From: SXOA01 sp964444865
GTDB taxonomy: Bacteria > Planctomycetota > Planctomycetia > Pirellulales > Pirellulaceae
Assembly: GCA_964444865.1 (NCBI GenBank)
Contig: CAYUJE010000316.1
Location: 1-7,464, forward strand
Length of the DNA stretch: 7,464 nucleotides
Direction: 5' to 3'
The position numbers and the translations under genes were made by a program. Within the stretch, counting starts at the first letter, position 1. Each line of letters starts with the position of its first letter. The notes under the pieces were generated by a model. It had not been told where the DNA came from, did not search any database, and saw nothing but the letters and a program-made list of their open reading frames with translations. Below are positions 1-6,006 of this stretch, one piece after another.

Positions 1-51
1 GTGAACAAGCTGAAGGCCAAGCTGCCGGGGCTCAAAGAAATTCGGCGGTAA
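1..51 (+). CDS. 3' end of an unidentified upstream gene (partial)
   Basis: Frame 1 is open from the first base and ends in TAA at 49-51, giving 16 visible residues (VNKLKAKLPGLKEIRR). The tail is basic and lysine/leucine-rich, which fits the C-terminus of a larger protein, but nothing in it identifies a family. The GTG at position 1 is more likely an internal valine codon than a start. The next gene begins only 22 bases downstream with a ribosome binding site right after this stop, so the two are probably co-transcribed. That this is a coding tail is inferred from the spacing; too little is present to be certain. Confidence 0.5.
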   Translation: MNKLKAKLPGLKEIRR

Positions 52-56
52 GCAAT

Positions 57-66
57 AGGGGGTGGA
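57..66 (+). promoter_or_regulatory. Ribosome binding site that decides the GNAT start
   Basis: The purine run AGGGGGTGGA lies seven bases before the ATG at 74, normal Shine-Dalgarno spacing. The alternative in-frame GTG at 62 lies inside this run and would have no usable spacing, so ATG 74 is preferred. Confidence 0.6.
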
Positions 67-73
67 ATCTCCG

Positions 74-922
74 ATGCTCCGCATTCGCCTCATGACCGCG
101 GACGATCTGCCGCTCGGCATGCGGCTGAAGAGCCAGGCCGGCTGGAATCAAACGGCAGCGGACTGGCGGCGGTTCCTGGCGATGCACCCGGAAGGGTGCT
201 TGGTGGCCGAACTGGATGCCGCGGCTGTCGGGACGGCAGTCGTCACGACGTTTGAAAGCGTGGCCTGGATTTCGATGGTGCTGGTGGAGCAGTCCATTCG
301 CGGCCGAGGCATCGGCAAGGCTTTGATGAATCACGCGCTGGAACTTGCGGCCGAACTCGGCTGCACGTCGGTCCGCCTCGACGCCACTCCGCTGGGCCAG
401 CCGCTCTACGAGTCGCTTGGCTTTGTGCCGCAGTATGAGTTGACGCGGTACGCGGGGATCGCTGGCTCCACTTCGGCTGTTGCCATTTCCCCCAAGGTTC
501 CCACCGCTAAGCCGGAAGACGTTGCGGCAATCCTGATGATTGATCACTCCGCCACCGGCACGAGGCGAGACAAGTTCCTGCTTCGGCTATTTGCCGAGCA
601 GCCCGATGCAGTCCGCGTCGCTGAAGTCGACGGTCAAATCCTCGGCTTTCTCACCATTCGCACCGGTAGCGATGCAATTCAGATTGGACCCTGCATTGCG
701 GAGACTTCCGTTGCGGGACGCGCTTTGCTCACCGATGCGCTGAGCCGTTATGCCGGCAGCCGCGTCTACTGGGATCTCCCTTCCAGTCATTCCGCCGCAA
801 TTGCGCTGTCTCAATCCGCCGGCCTCACACCTCAGCGGCAGCTGACACGAATGTGCCGGGGCGAAAATGTGAACGACGATGTGGCCAAACTTTGGGCCAG
901 TTCAGGACCAGAACTCGGGTAA
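74..922 (+). CDS. Two-domain GNAT-family N-acetyltransferase (YitH-like)
   Basis: Predicted cytoplasmic acetyl-CoA-dependent acyltransferase of 282 residues; substrate unknown. Residues 1-130 form a GNAT fold. The beta4 strand (AWISMVLVEQ) runs into the acetyl-CoA pyrophosphate loop RGRGIG at about residues 76-81, followed by helix alpha3. The late GNAT signature LYESLGF falls near 111-117. After an alanine/proline-rich linker (about 130-147), residues 148-282 resemble the second GNAT-like domain of YitH-type proteins (Acetyltransf_18). Signs of this are the DHSATGTRRDKFLLRL stretch, then GFLTIR, IGPCIA, a WDLP segment and a final LTRMCRG strand. This second half lacks an obvious RxxGxG loop, so it probably shapes the substrate site rather than binding acetyl-CoA. 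The gene follows the preceding stop by 22 bases, which suggests an operon. Family assignment is firm; the name of the C-terminal domain is from memory of its motif pattern. Confidence 0.9.
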   Translation: MLRIRLMTADDLPLGMRLKSQAGWNQTAADWRRFLAMHPEGCLVAELDAAAVGTAVVTTFESVAWISMVLVEQSIRGRGIGKALMNHALELAAELGCTSVRLDATPLGQPLYESLGFVPQYELTRYAGIAGSTSAVAISPKVPTAKPEDVAAILMIDHSATGTRRDKFLLRLFAEQPDAVRVAEVDGQILGFLTIRTGSDAIQIGPCIAETSVAGRALLTDALSRYAGSRVYWDLPSSHSAAIALSQSAGLTPQRQLTRMCRGENVNDDVAKLWASSGPELG

Positions 923-932
923 TGGGACGGAG

Positions 933-938
933 TATACT
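933..938 (+). promoter_or_regulatory. Candidate -10 element for the M23 peptidase gene
   Basis: TATACT matches five of six bases of the sigma-70 -10 consensus and lies 49 bases before the ATG at 988, in the 65-base gap after the GNAT stop. A start near 945 would leave a leader of about 43 bases. No good -35 hexamer sits 16-18 bases upstream, so the call rests on the -10 box and its location only. Confidence 0.3.
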
Positions 939-976
939 GACGCATCAAATTGTTAATCATCATGCTCACCATCCGC

Positions 977-981
977 AGGAG
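977..981 (+). promoter_or_regulatory. Strong ribosome binding site of the M23 peptidase gene
   Basis: AGGAG ends six bases before the ATG at 988. It separates the true start from the long in-frame upstream extension (open back to 853), which would overlap the GNAT gene and bury the signal peptide 45 residues inside the protein. Confidence 0.75.
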
Positions 982-987
982 CATCTT

Positions 988-2487
988 ATGTCTCGCCTTC
1001 TCTTGCCGCTCTGTCTTCTTGCACTTTTTGTAGGTTCAACGGCGGCAGAACTTCCCCAGCCTACGCTGACTCCCCTCCACGTCACGGCCGACCTCAATCT
1101 CGGCGAGTCGCAGGAAGTGACGCTGGCCAACGGCAAGAAAGTCACGCTAAAAGTTCTGGACCTGGCTGAGCAGCGAGACAGCCTCCGCGGAGCGGTGCGC
1201 AAGGCCGAAGTGAAAGTGCTGGTGGACGGCAAGGAAGTGACGCTCGTCTCTGCCAACTATCGGCTGCCAATAACGGTGGGGGAGGTGCAAATCGATTGCC
1301 CCGTGACGAGCGGCTATACGCAGCGGGCGACGAAGACGACTGGGGGCCTGGATGTCTGGGGGCTGGAGAAGGCAGTTCGTCTGCGGGTCTGGCCGGCTGG
1401 TTCACCTTGGATCAATCCCGGGACGTTTCAGTATCCCGCGAAGCAGCGATGGTTCGCCAGTCAGACGCAGATGGCCAATGAGCCGGTTTACGTCGACGGC
1501 GGCGAGAAGCCGGGGAAGGATGCAAACATTTACTATCACTACGGCTTGGACATCGGCGGAGCCGAGGCGCTGGTCGATGTGGTCGCCGCTACGGACGCCC
1601 TGGTGGTCTCGGTCGGCAAGGAAGTCCTGCCGGGTTATGCCGACACGCCGGTCTCGCCGCGGTACGACGTGGTCTATCTCCTCGACGACCGGGGCTGGTT
1701 CTATCGCTACAGCCATCTGCACACGATCTTGCCGGAAATTCGCCCCGGCACCAAGGTCAAGCTCGGCCAGAAGCTCGGCCTCCTCGGCAAAGAAGGGGGC
1801 AGCGGCGGCTGGTCGCATCTCCACTTCGACATCAGCGGCCGCCAGCCTTCTGGCAGGTGGGGCATCATCGACGGCTACGCGTTCCTCTGGGAAAGCTACC
1901 TCCGCGAACACAAGCCGCAGCTCCTCGCCGTTGCCCGCCCGCACCACTTCGTCGCCGTCGGTGAAAAGGTAACTCTCGACGGCAGCCGCTCGTGGTCCGC
2001 CACCGGCTCGATTGCCTCCCACGAATGGACCTGCTCGGACAATACCAAGGCCAATGGACCGACGCTTGAGCGGAGCTACGACAAGCCAGGGGTCTACAGC
2101 GAAGTTTTGCGGGTCACCGACAGGGACGGCCGCATTGACTACGACTTCGCCATCGTCAACGTCGTGGACAAGGAACATCCTGAGGCATTACCGCCGTCTA
2201 TCCATGCCGCGTATGCGCCGACGATGGGGCTGAGGCCCGGTCAGGAAATCAAATTCCTCGTCCGCACCTTCCGCACGACCGATGGCGAAGAGACCTGGGA
2301 CTTCGGCGACGGCAGTTCCCCGGTCACTGTGAAGAGCGACGGAAACGTCGTCGCGCTCGCCAAAGACGGCTACGCGGTAACGACCCACAAGTTCGAGAAG
2401 CCGGGGATTTATGTCGTTCGCGTCTCCCGCACGAACAAGCTCGGGTTCACGGCGACGGCCCATTTGAAGGTGATTATTGAACCGTAG
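988..2487 (+). CDS. Secreted M23 (LytM-type) zinc metallopeptidase with two PKD domains
   Basis: A 499-residue predicted exported endopeptidase, probably cutting peptidoglycan cross-bridges or stem peptides. Residues 1-20 are a Sec signal peptide (MSRLLLPLCLLALFVGSTAA) with likely cleavage after the second alanine. The Cys at 9 lacks a lipobox. Residues 21-165 are a beta-rich region I cannot assign. The M23 domain covers about 180-300 and keeps every expected site: zinc ligands H184 and D188 (HYGLD), the YSHL histidine H243, and HLH with catalytic H277 and ligand H279. It therefore looks active. Two PKD-type Ig-like domains follow, about 314-394 and 405-499. The second has the classic WDFGDGS signature (437-443), and both have late KPGxY motifs. 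PKD domains usually mediate binding outside the cell. The start is set by the signal peptide plus the AGGAG site. The TAG stop lies inside the inverted repeat that begins at 2484. Confidence 0.92.
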   Translation: MSRLLLPLCLLALFVGSTAAELPQPTLTPLHVTADLNLGESQEVTLANGKKVTLKVLDLAEQRDSLRGAVRKAEVKVLVDGKEVTLVSANYRLPITVGEVQIDCPVTSGYTQRATKTTGGLDVWGLEKAVRLRVWPAGSPWINPGTFQYPAKQRWFASQTQMANEPVYVDGGEKPGKDANIYYHYGLDIGGAEALVDVVAATDALVVSVGKEVLPGYADTPVSPRYDVVYLLDDRGWFYRYSHLHTILPEIRPGTKVKLGQKLGLLGKEGGSGGWSHLHFDISGRQPSGRWGIIDGYAFLWESYLREHKPQLLAVARPHHFVAVGEKVTLDGSRSWSATGSIASHEWTCSDNTKANGPTLERSYDKPGVYSEVLRVTDRDGRIDYDFAIVNVVDKEHPEALPPSIHAAYAPTMGLRPGQEIKFLVRTFRTTDGEETWDFGDGSSPVTVKSDGNVVALAKDGYAVTTHKFEKPGIYVVRVSRTNKLGFTATAHLKVIIEP

Positions 2488-2517
2488 GGTGCATGAGGCT
2501 TTGCGAAATGCACGCGT

Positions 2518-2570
2518 GTCAGAGGTCGTTACCAGGAGTGCAACCGACGCATCAGTGTCGCTCCCGCGTT
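2518..2570 (+). repeat. Direct repeat, copy 1
   Basis: Starts with the exact 18-mer GTCAGAGGTCGTTACCAG (2518-2535), then diverges but stays alignable to copy 2 through CAACCGA and GTCGCTCCCGCG. In this copy the 33-bp arm lies before the repeat; in copy 2 it lies after. Confidence 0.75.
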
Positions 2571-2606
2571 CTTTGGTAGCGGCTATTACATGCGATGGCG
2601 GGTAGA

Positions 2607-2708
2607 ATGGCTGGCATGCTAATCATGTTAGTAGCGTTTGTCCTCTTTATCGCTTTGCTCATCTTCCTATTGCTCAGGTATTTCGGCGGCGATATCACAA
2701 TTCGCTAG
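2607..2708 (+). CDS. Candidate small single-pass membrane peptide (33 aa)
   Basis: ATG at 2607 opens a 33-codon frame ending in TAG at 2706-2708. The peptide starts MAGMLIMLVAFVLFIALLIF and ends LLLRYFGGDITIR. About 20 consecutive residues are hydrophobic, a clear transmembrane helix, followed by an arginine and a short polar tail. Alternative in-frame starts are ATG 2595 (37 aa), 2616 and 2628. There is no convincing Shine-Dalgarno site. TAGAAT at 2603-2608 resembles a -10 box (five of six), which would favour a nearly leaderless start at 2616. The ORF ends on the first base of direct repeat copy 2, so it fills most of the unique centre of the repeat module. An uninterrupted hydrophobic run can arise by chance in T-rich DNA, so the coding call is tentative. 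Function unknown. Confidence 0.35.
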   Translation: MAGMLIMLVAFVLFIALLIFLLLRYFGGDITIR

Positions 2709-2760
2709 TCAGAGGTCGTTACCAGTAGGTCGTCAACCGATGCTTCCATGTCGCTTCCGC
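2708..2760 (+). repeat. Direct repeat, copy 2
   Basis: Second copy of the repeat at 2518-2570, exact over its first 18 bases (2708-2725). It runs into the right-hand 33-bp arm, sharing CGC/CGCG sequence with it. Confidence 0.75.
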
Positions 2761-2798
2761 GTGCATTCCGCTCCGCTTCATGCACCCTACTTCTCTCC

Positions 2799-4226
2799 TT
2801 ATTTCTCTTCCGGCTCTTCGACCGGCTCAAACACCACCGGCTCTTCGGCACTGGCCGCGGGAGCAAGGCCGAGTTGCACCAACCGACGGATGAGCCGGGC
2901 CCGATGAATGCCGAGGAGTTCGGCGGCCTTGGTCTTGTTGCCACGGGACTGAGCCATGGCTCGCTTCATTAATTCCGTTTCAATCATTGCCAGATATGAG
3001 TCCAGTTCAATCCGCGCTGGCTCCGCAGCGGGGCGAGCTTCTTTTTCCGCGGCATGATGCAGCCGCGGTGGTAAATCGGCGGCCTGCACGAGCGGACCGC
3101 CAGCCGTCTTGCACGCCAGCCGCAGCAGTTCGGCCAATTCGTCCACGTTCCCGGGCCACGAATAGGCCAAAAGCATGTCCAGCGCTTCCGGCGCGAATCC
3201 GCTGAGCTGCTTGCCGCCCCCGGTGTTGAACTCTTCCAAAAAGAACTGAGCCAGCAGCGGCAAATCCCCGTCCCGCTCGGAGAGCGGCGGGAGTTGAATC
3301 GTGAGTGGGGAAAGGCTGTAGGCCAAATCGATGCGAAACTTCCCGCGCTTGGCCAACCTGGCGAGTGACCGCTTCGCCGTGGAGATCAGCGGCAACTCCA
3401 CTCCCGGCAGCCGCAGAAAGCCGGCGAGCTCTTGCTGCGCATCCGCCGGCAGTCGATCCGCATCCTTCAGCAGAATCGCCGGCGGCCGCTCCCCCCGCCA
3501 TTCGCTTTGCCGTTTGAGAAAGGCCGTCAGCGTGGACTGCATCAATTCCGCATCCATCAGTGCCGCATCGATCGGCACCAGCGGACCAACAGCCGCTCCG
3601 CCGCCACGGGGACCATAGTGAATGATCCTGGCGACGAGCTCGCGTCCGCTTCCTTCTGGTCCGACCACTAGCACACGCCCGCCAATTTGCGAAGCGACCC
3701 GCACCTGCTCCCGCACCCGCCGCATCGGTGGTGATTGGCCGATCAGCTGGCCGAGGTGATAGCGCCGACCGAGCTCACCGCGGAGCGTCTGCAACTGTTG
3801 ATGAAGGTCGGCGGCAGATGCTTCGGCGGGATCATGTTGCTCTGCATGCTCGACAGGCGCTCCTACAACAACGAGCACGCCTGTTGCTTCTCCATCCGGG
3901 TCCGGCAATCGCACAAACCACGCGGGGCGAGAAGTCAGCTTCCCTCCTTCTACCGGGGCAGCAACGCGGCCTTCCAAGGCACCTTGCGAAAACGCCTCCG
4001 GCGGCGGAGCAAGCGCCGCGGCCAGCTCCGTTGCTCCCGTCAATTCGCCACTTGCCGAGTAGAGGCACTTCAGCCCCGCCAGCTCCTCTGCGCTTCTCCC
4101 CACCCAATCGGAAAACGCGGCATTGCCGTAGACAAACCGCTGCTCCCCATCCAGCACATACACCGGCAGCGGCGCAGCATCGAGCAGCTTGGAAAGAGCT
4201 TTTAGATTGGAGATTTTGCGAGGCAT
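2799..4226 (-). CDS. Degenerate sigma-54-type transcriptional regulator (PAS - AAA+ - Fis HTH)
   Basis: A 475-residue cytoplasmic DNA-binding regulator built like a bacterial enhancer-binding protein. Residues about 8-120 are a PAS sensor (LPVYVLDGEQRFVYGNAAF), 138-153 a short coiled coil, 161-388 a sigma-54-interaction AAA+ domain, and 428-452 an intact Fis-type helix-turn-helix (GNKTKAAELLGIHRARLIRR). The AAA+ fold is recognisable from VLVVGPEGSGRELVARIIH, FRIDLAYSL, LPPLSERDGDLPLLAQFFL and WPGNVDEL. Key residues are changed. The Walker A lysine is R195. Walker B reads ILLKDAD, with D255 kept but A256 in place of glutamate. The GAFTGA loop that contacts sigma-54 is missing. The second arginine of the FRxDLYYRL motif is S304. 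WPGNVREL has become WPGNVDEL. It probably binds DNA without remodelling sigma-54 holoenzyme. The start lacks a Shine-Dalgarno site. The gene converges on the M23 gene and diverges from the DUF1501 pair. Confidence 0.9.
   Translation of the reverse strand: MPRKISNLKALSKLLDAAPLPVYVLDGEQRFVYGNAAFSDWVGRSAEELAGLKCLYSASGELTGATELAAALAPPPEAFSQGALEGRVAAPVEGGKLTSRPAWFVRLPDPDGEATGVLVVVGAPVEHAEQHDPAEASAADLHQQLQTLRGELGRRYHLGQLIGQSPPMRRVREQVRVASQIGGRVLVVGPEGSGRELVARIIHYGPRGGGAAVGPLVPIDAALMDAELMQSTLTAFLKRQSEWRGERPPAILLKDADRLPADAQQELAGFLRLPGVELPLISTAKRSLARLAKRGKFRIDLAYSLSPLTIQLPPLSERDGDLPLLAQFFLEEFNTGGGKQLSGFAPEALDMLLAYSWPGNVDELAELLRLACKTAGGPLVQAADLPPRLHHAAEKEARPAAEPARIELDSYLAMIETELMKRAMAQSRGNKTKAAELLGIHRARLIRRLVQLGLAPAASAEEPVVFEPVEEPEEK
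4200..4216. repeat. Degenerate copy of the AAATCTC/GAGATTT repeat inside the regulator's first codons
   Basis: These 17 bases match the right arm at 4373-4389 at 15 positions. On the minus strand they encode residues 4-9 (KISNLK) of the regulator, ahead of its PAS domain. It is an AT-rich patch in otherwise GC-rich coding sequence. Confidence 0.45.
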
Positions 4227-4264
4227 TTGTGGTTAGTCGGCCCACTCCATGAGCGGACAGGAAA

Positions 4265-4391
4265 TGAAATCTCAAATCTCAAATCTCAAACAAATGAGAA
4301 TGTAGAATCAGACTGAAATTAGAAAAGGGATTGGATTTCCTTTCCTTCTTCCGATTTCCCAATTCTGGCTTGTTTGAGATTTGAGATTTCA
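4265..4391. repeat. Inverted repeat made of 7-bp tandem units (AAATCTC / GAGATTT)
   Basis: The left arm (4265-4291) holds three tandem AAATCTC units (4267-4287) and ends CAAAC. The right arm (4372-4391) holds two GAGATTT units (4376-4389) in opposite orientation. TGAAATCTCAAATCTCAAA of the left arm is the reverse complement of the right arm's outer 19 bases. About 80 bases of AT- and pyrimidine-rich sequence separate the arms. The element occupies nearly half of the 284-bp divergent intergenic region, which is otherwise noncoding. It is far more AT-rich than its surroundings, consistent with an inserted MITE-like element. It may instead serve as an operator array for the adjacent regulator. 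I see no ORF worth calling inside it. Confidence 0.6.
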
Positions 4392-4396
4392 CATTT

Positions 4397-4425
4397 TTGC
4401 ATTCCAAGTCCGACTCCCATATTAT
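4397..4425 (+). promoter_or_regulatory. Candidate sigma-70 promoter for the DUF1501 pair
   Basis: TTGCAT (4397-4402) and TATTAT (4420-4425) are separated by exactly 17 bases. The -10 matches five of six consensus bases, the -35 only three. Transcription would begin near 4432, about 80 bases before the ATG at 4511. TTGACG at 4457 and TTGACA at 4474 look like -35 boxes but lack a good -10 at the right distance. No sigma-54 -24/-12 pair (GG-N10-GC) is evident here. Confidence 0.3.
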
Positions 4426-4510
4426 CACCCTTTCCCATTTGACCCACGCCCCAAAATTGACGATACTTTTAACTTGACACCTGCCTCGGCCCCGCCAGCA
4501 TCTCCCTGCC

Positions 4511-5944
4511 ATGAGCCGTCCCTTCACACACCCGACACTCTCCCGCCGGACCATGATCCAGGCCGGTGCGGTCGGCTTGCTCGGTTTGGGGATGAACCAT
4601 CTGGCTCCCCTTCGGCAGGCGGCAGCAGCGGGGCAAAAGCGGACTAAGGCCAAGTCCGTCATCTACATTTTTCTCTCCGGCGGCCTGGGCCAGCAGGACA
4701 GCTTCGACCCCAAGCCAAACGCACCGCAAAGCACTCGGGGCGAATTCCAGCCGATCGCCACCAAGACCCCCGGCGTGCAAGTCTGCGAGCACCTGCCGCT
4801 GCTGGCCGCGTGCAGCGACAAGTGGGCTCTCGTCCGCTCGCTGACGCATCCTTATAACGAGCATTCCAACGGCCACATGGTGATGCTCTCCGGCCGCACG
4901 CCAATGCCCCCCGGCTTTGACCCCGGCAAGCCGCGGCCCACCGACTGGCCCAGCATCGCCGCCGTCGCGGGGGACGCCCTGCTGCCGGCCAACAACCTTC
5001 CACCAGCGGTCGTGCTTCCCGAGCGGCTTGTCCATCGCACCGGCCGCGTCATTCCGGGTCAGTTCGCAGGGATCATGGGGAACCATCGAGACCCCTGGTT
5101 CATCGCCGCTTCGCCGTTCAACAGCAAAACTTACGGTGCCTATCCTCAATACGAGTTTCATCACGAAGTCGGCAAGACCGAAAGCAAGCTTCCGTTTCAA
5201 GCTCCGAATCTTTCGTTGCCGGAGGGTCTCTCCTCCCAGCGACTGACTGACCGCATTGCCCTCCGCGGCCTCCTCGACCGGCAGCGGAGCGAGCTTGAAG
5301 CGGCGGCTCAAGTAGAACGGCTCGATCGCGACCGTCAGAACGCCATCTCGCTCCTCTCCGACTCGCGCACGCAAGCCGCGTTTGACGTTTCGCGCGTAGA
5401 TGACAAGATTCAAGAGCGCTACGGCAAAAATTCCTTCGGCTGGTCGCTACTGATGGCCCGACAATTGGTGGAACAAGGAGTTTCGCTTGTCCAGGTAAAC
5501 CTCGGCAACAACGAATCCTGGGATACGCACGAGTCCGCCTTTCCCAACCTCAAGAACTATCTTCTGCCCCCCACGGATCGGGCGGTGAGCGCCCTGATTG
5601 GCGACCTCTCGGAGCGCGGCCTCTTGGACGACACGCTGATTGTGATGGCGGGCGAATTCGGCCGGACGCCGCGCGTCTTCGCCGGAGCCGGCAAGCTCCC
5701 TGGCCGCGACCATTGGGGTGCGGTGCAAACGGTCTTCTTCGCCGGCGGCGGCGTCAAAGGGGGCACGGTGATCGGGTCCTCCGACCGGATCGGCGGCTAT
5801 CCGGCGAGCGATCCGCAAACAGCGGAGCAAATGGCCGCCACTATTTACAACGCCCTCGGCATTCCCGATACGGCCGCGTGGCAGGACGAGGCGAATCGCC
5901 CGCACCACATTTATCATGGGACACCCATTATAGGTTTGACCTAA
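4511..5944 (+). CDS. Tat-exported DUF1501 protein, copy 1
   Basis: A 477-residue DUF1501 family protein with no established biochemical role. The family belongs to the alkaline-phosphatase/sulfatase-like fold and is abundant in Planctomycetes. The N-terminus carries a twin-arginine signal (LSRRTMIQAGAVGLLGLGM, R12-R13), a hydrophobic stretch and an alanine-rich cleavage area near residue 40, so it should cross the membrane folded, probably with bound metal. The core follows from about residue 48: IYIFLSGGLGQQDSFDPKP near the start (metal-site strand of this fold), WDTH at 337-340, GEFGRTPR at 381-388 and GRDHW at 398-402. Histidines and acidic residues at these sites are the likely metal ligands. 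Length is normal and the ORF is intact. There is no Shine-Dalgarno sequence before the ATG. It heads a tandem pair with a close paralogue 66 bases downstream. No DUF1549/DUF1553 partner, common beside this family in planctomycetes, is visible in the window. Confidence 0.94.
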   Translation: MSRPFTHPTLSRRTMIQAGAVGLLGLGMNHLAPLRQAAAAGQKRTKAKSVIYIFLSGGLGQQDSFDPKPNAPQSTRGEFQPIATKTPGVQVCEHLPLLAACSDKWALVRSLTHPYNEHSNGHMVMLSGRTPMPPGFDPGKPRPTDWPSIAAVAGDALLPANNLPPAVVLPERLVHRTGRVIPGQFAGIMGNHRDPWFIAASPFNSKTYGAYPQYEFHHEVGKTESKLPFQAPNLSLPEGLSSQRLTDRIALRGLLDRQRSELEAAAQVERLDRDRQNAISLLSDSRTQAAFDVSRVDDKIQERYGKNSFGWSLLMARQLVEQGVSLVQVNLGNNESWDTHESAFPNLKNYLLPPTDRAVSALIGDLSERGLLDDTLIVMAGEFGRTPRVFAGAGKLPGRDHWGAVQTVFFAGGGVKGGTVIGSSDRIGGYPASDPQTAEQMAATIYNALGIPDTAAWQDEANRPHHIYHGTPIIGLT

Positions 5945-5948
5945 AGGC

Positions 5949-6006
5949 TGGAGTCCCGGCTTCAGCCGGTCTTCCGCCCCAAACACCGGCTAAAGCCGGG
6001 ACTCCA
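5949..6006. repeat. REPIN-like hairpin filling the gap between the two DUF1501 genes
   Basis: Two 22-base arms (5949-5970 and 5985-6006) are reverse complements with a single mismatch, around a 14-base loop. Each arm is itself a small dyad (CCGGCTTCAGCCGG on the left, CCGGCTAAAGCCGG on the right), so the unit is two inverted REP-type palindromes. It begins five bases after the first gene's stop and ends four bases before the second gene's ATG. The sequence type (GGAGTCCCGGCTT...) resembles dispersed repeats I associate with planctomycete genomes; a genome search would confirm that. There is no T-tract, so it is not a classic intrinsic terminator. It could stabilise the upstream message or limit translation of the downstream gene. 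Confidence 0.85.

Larger units (their letters stand above)
2484..2790. repeat. Repeat-bounded module: 33-bp inverted repeats enclosing direct repeats and a small ORF
   Basis: This 307-bp stretch fills the gap between two convergent genes. Its outer arms, 2484-2516 and 2758-2790, are inverted copies: by eye 28 of 33 positions match, with GTAGGGTGCATGA perfect at the outer end and AATGCACGCG at the inner end apart from one base. Just inside each arm is a direct repeat, about 2518-2570 and 2708-2760. It begins with an exact 18-bp match (GTCAGAGGTCGTTACCAG) and continues as an imperfect match through CAACCGA and GTCGCTCCCGCG. The centre (2571-2707) is unique and contains the membrane micro-ORF. 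I see no transposase and no clear target-site duplication. The structure resembles a MITE- or REPIN-like dispersed element. Pairing of the arms could also help end transcription from both sides, though there is no T-tract. Confidence 0.7.

Noticed and set aside
62..73. GTG start for the GNAT gene
   Set aside because: It sits inside the purine-rich ribosome binding site, which is properly spaced for the ATG at 74.
853..987. In-frame upstream extension of the M23 peptidase
   Set aside because: It would overlap the GNAT gene and place the signal peptide 45 residues inside. The AGGAG site and hydrophobic N-terminus support ATG 988.
1012..1014. Cys9 of the M23 peptidase as a lipoprotein attachment site
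   Set aside because: The preceding residues (LPL) do not form a lipobox and the cysteine is in the middle of the hydrophobic core, with a conventional cleavage site after residue 20.
1402..2178. 258-codon minus-strand ORF opposite the M23 gene
   Set aside because: It is antisense to a gene with intact catalytic motifs and signal peptide. Its translation shows no recognisable domain and has the Ala/Arg/Val bias expected from the reverse strand of GC-rich coding DNA.
3007..3501. 164-codon minus-strand ORF within the regulator
   Set aside because: It is in another frame of the same strand as the regulator, with low-complexity Ala/Gly/Arg content and no domain; the regulator frame carries PAS, AAA+ and HTH motifs throughout.
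4267..4287. Short tandem repeats as a CRISPR-like array
   Set aside because: Units are 7 bp with no spacers and no cas genes nearby; they are simple tandem repeats.
4469..5413. 314-codon minus-strand ORF opposite DUF1501 copy 1
   Set aside because: Shadow of a clearly real gene. A matching shadow opposite copy 2 (6530-7429) arises because the two genes are paralogous and GC-rich, so its recurrence is not independent evidence.
5949..6006. Hairpin as a Rho-independent terminator
   Set aside because: The stem is strong but no run of T follows on either strand, and the second gene starts four bases later. A REPIN-like repeat fits better.
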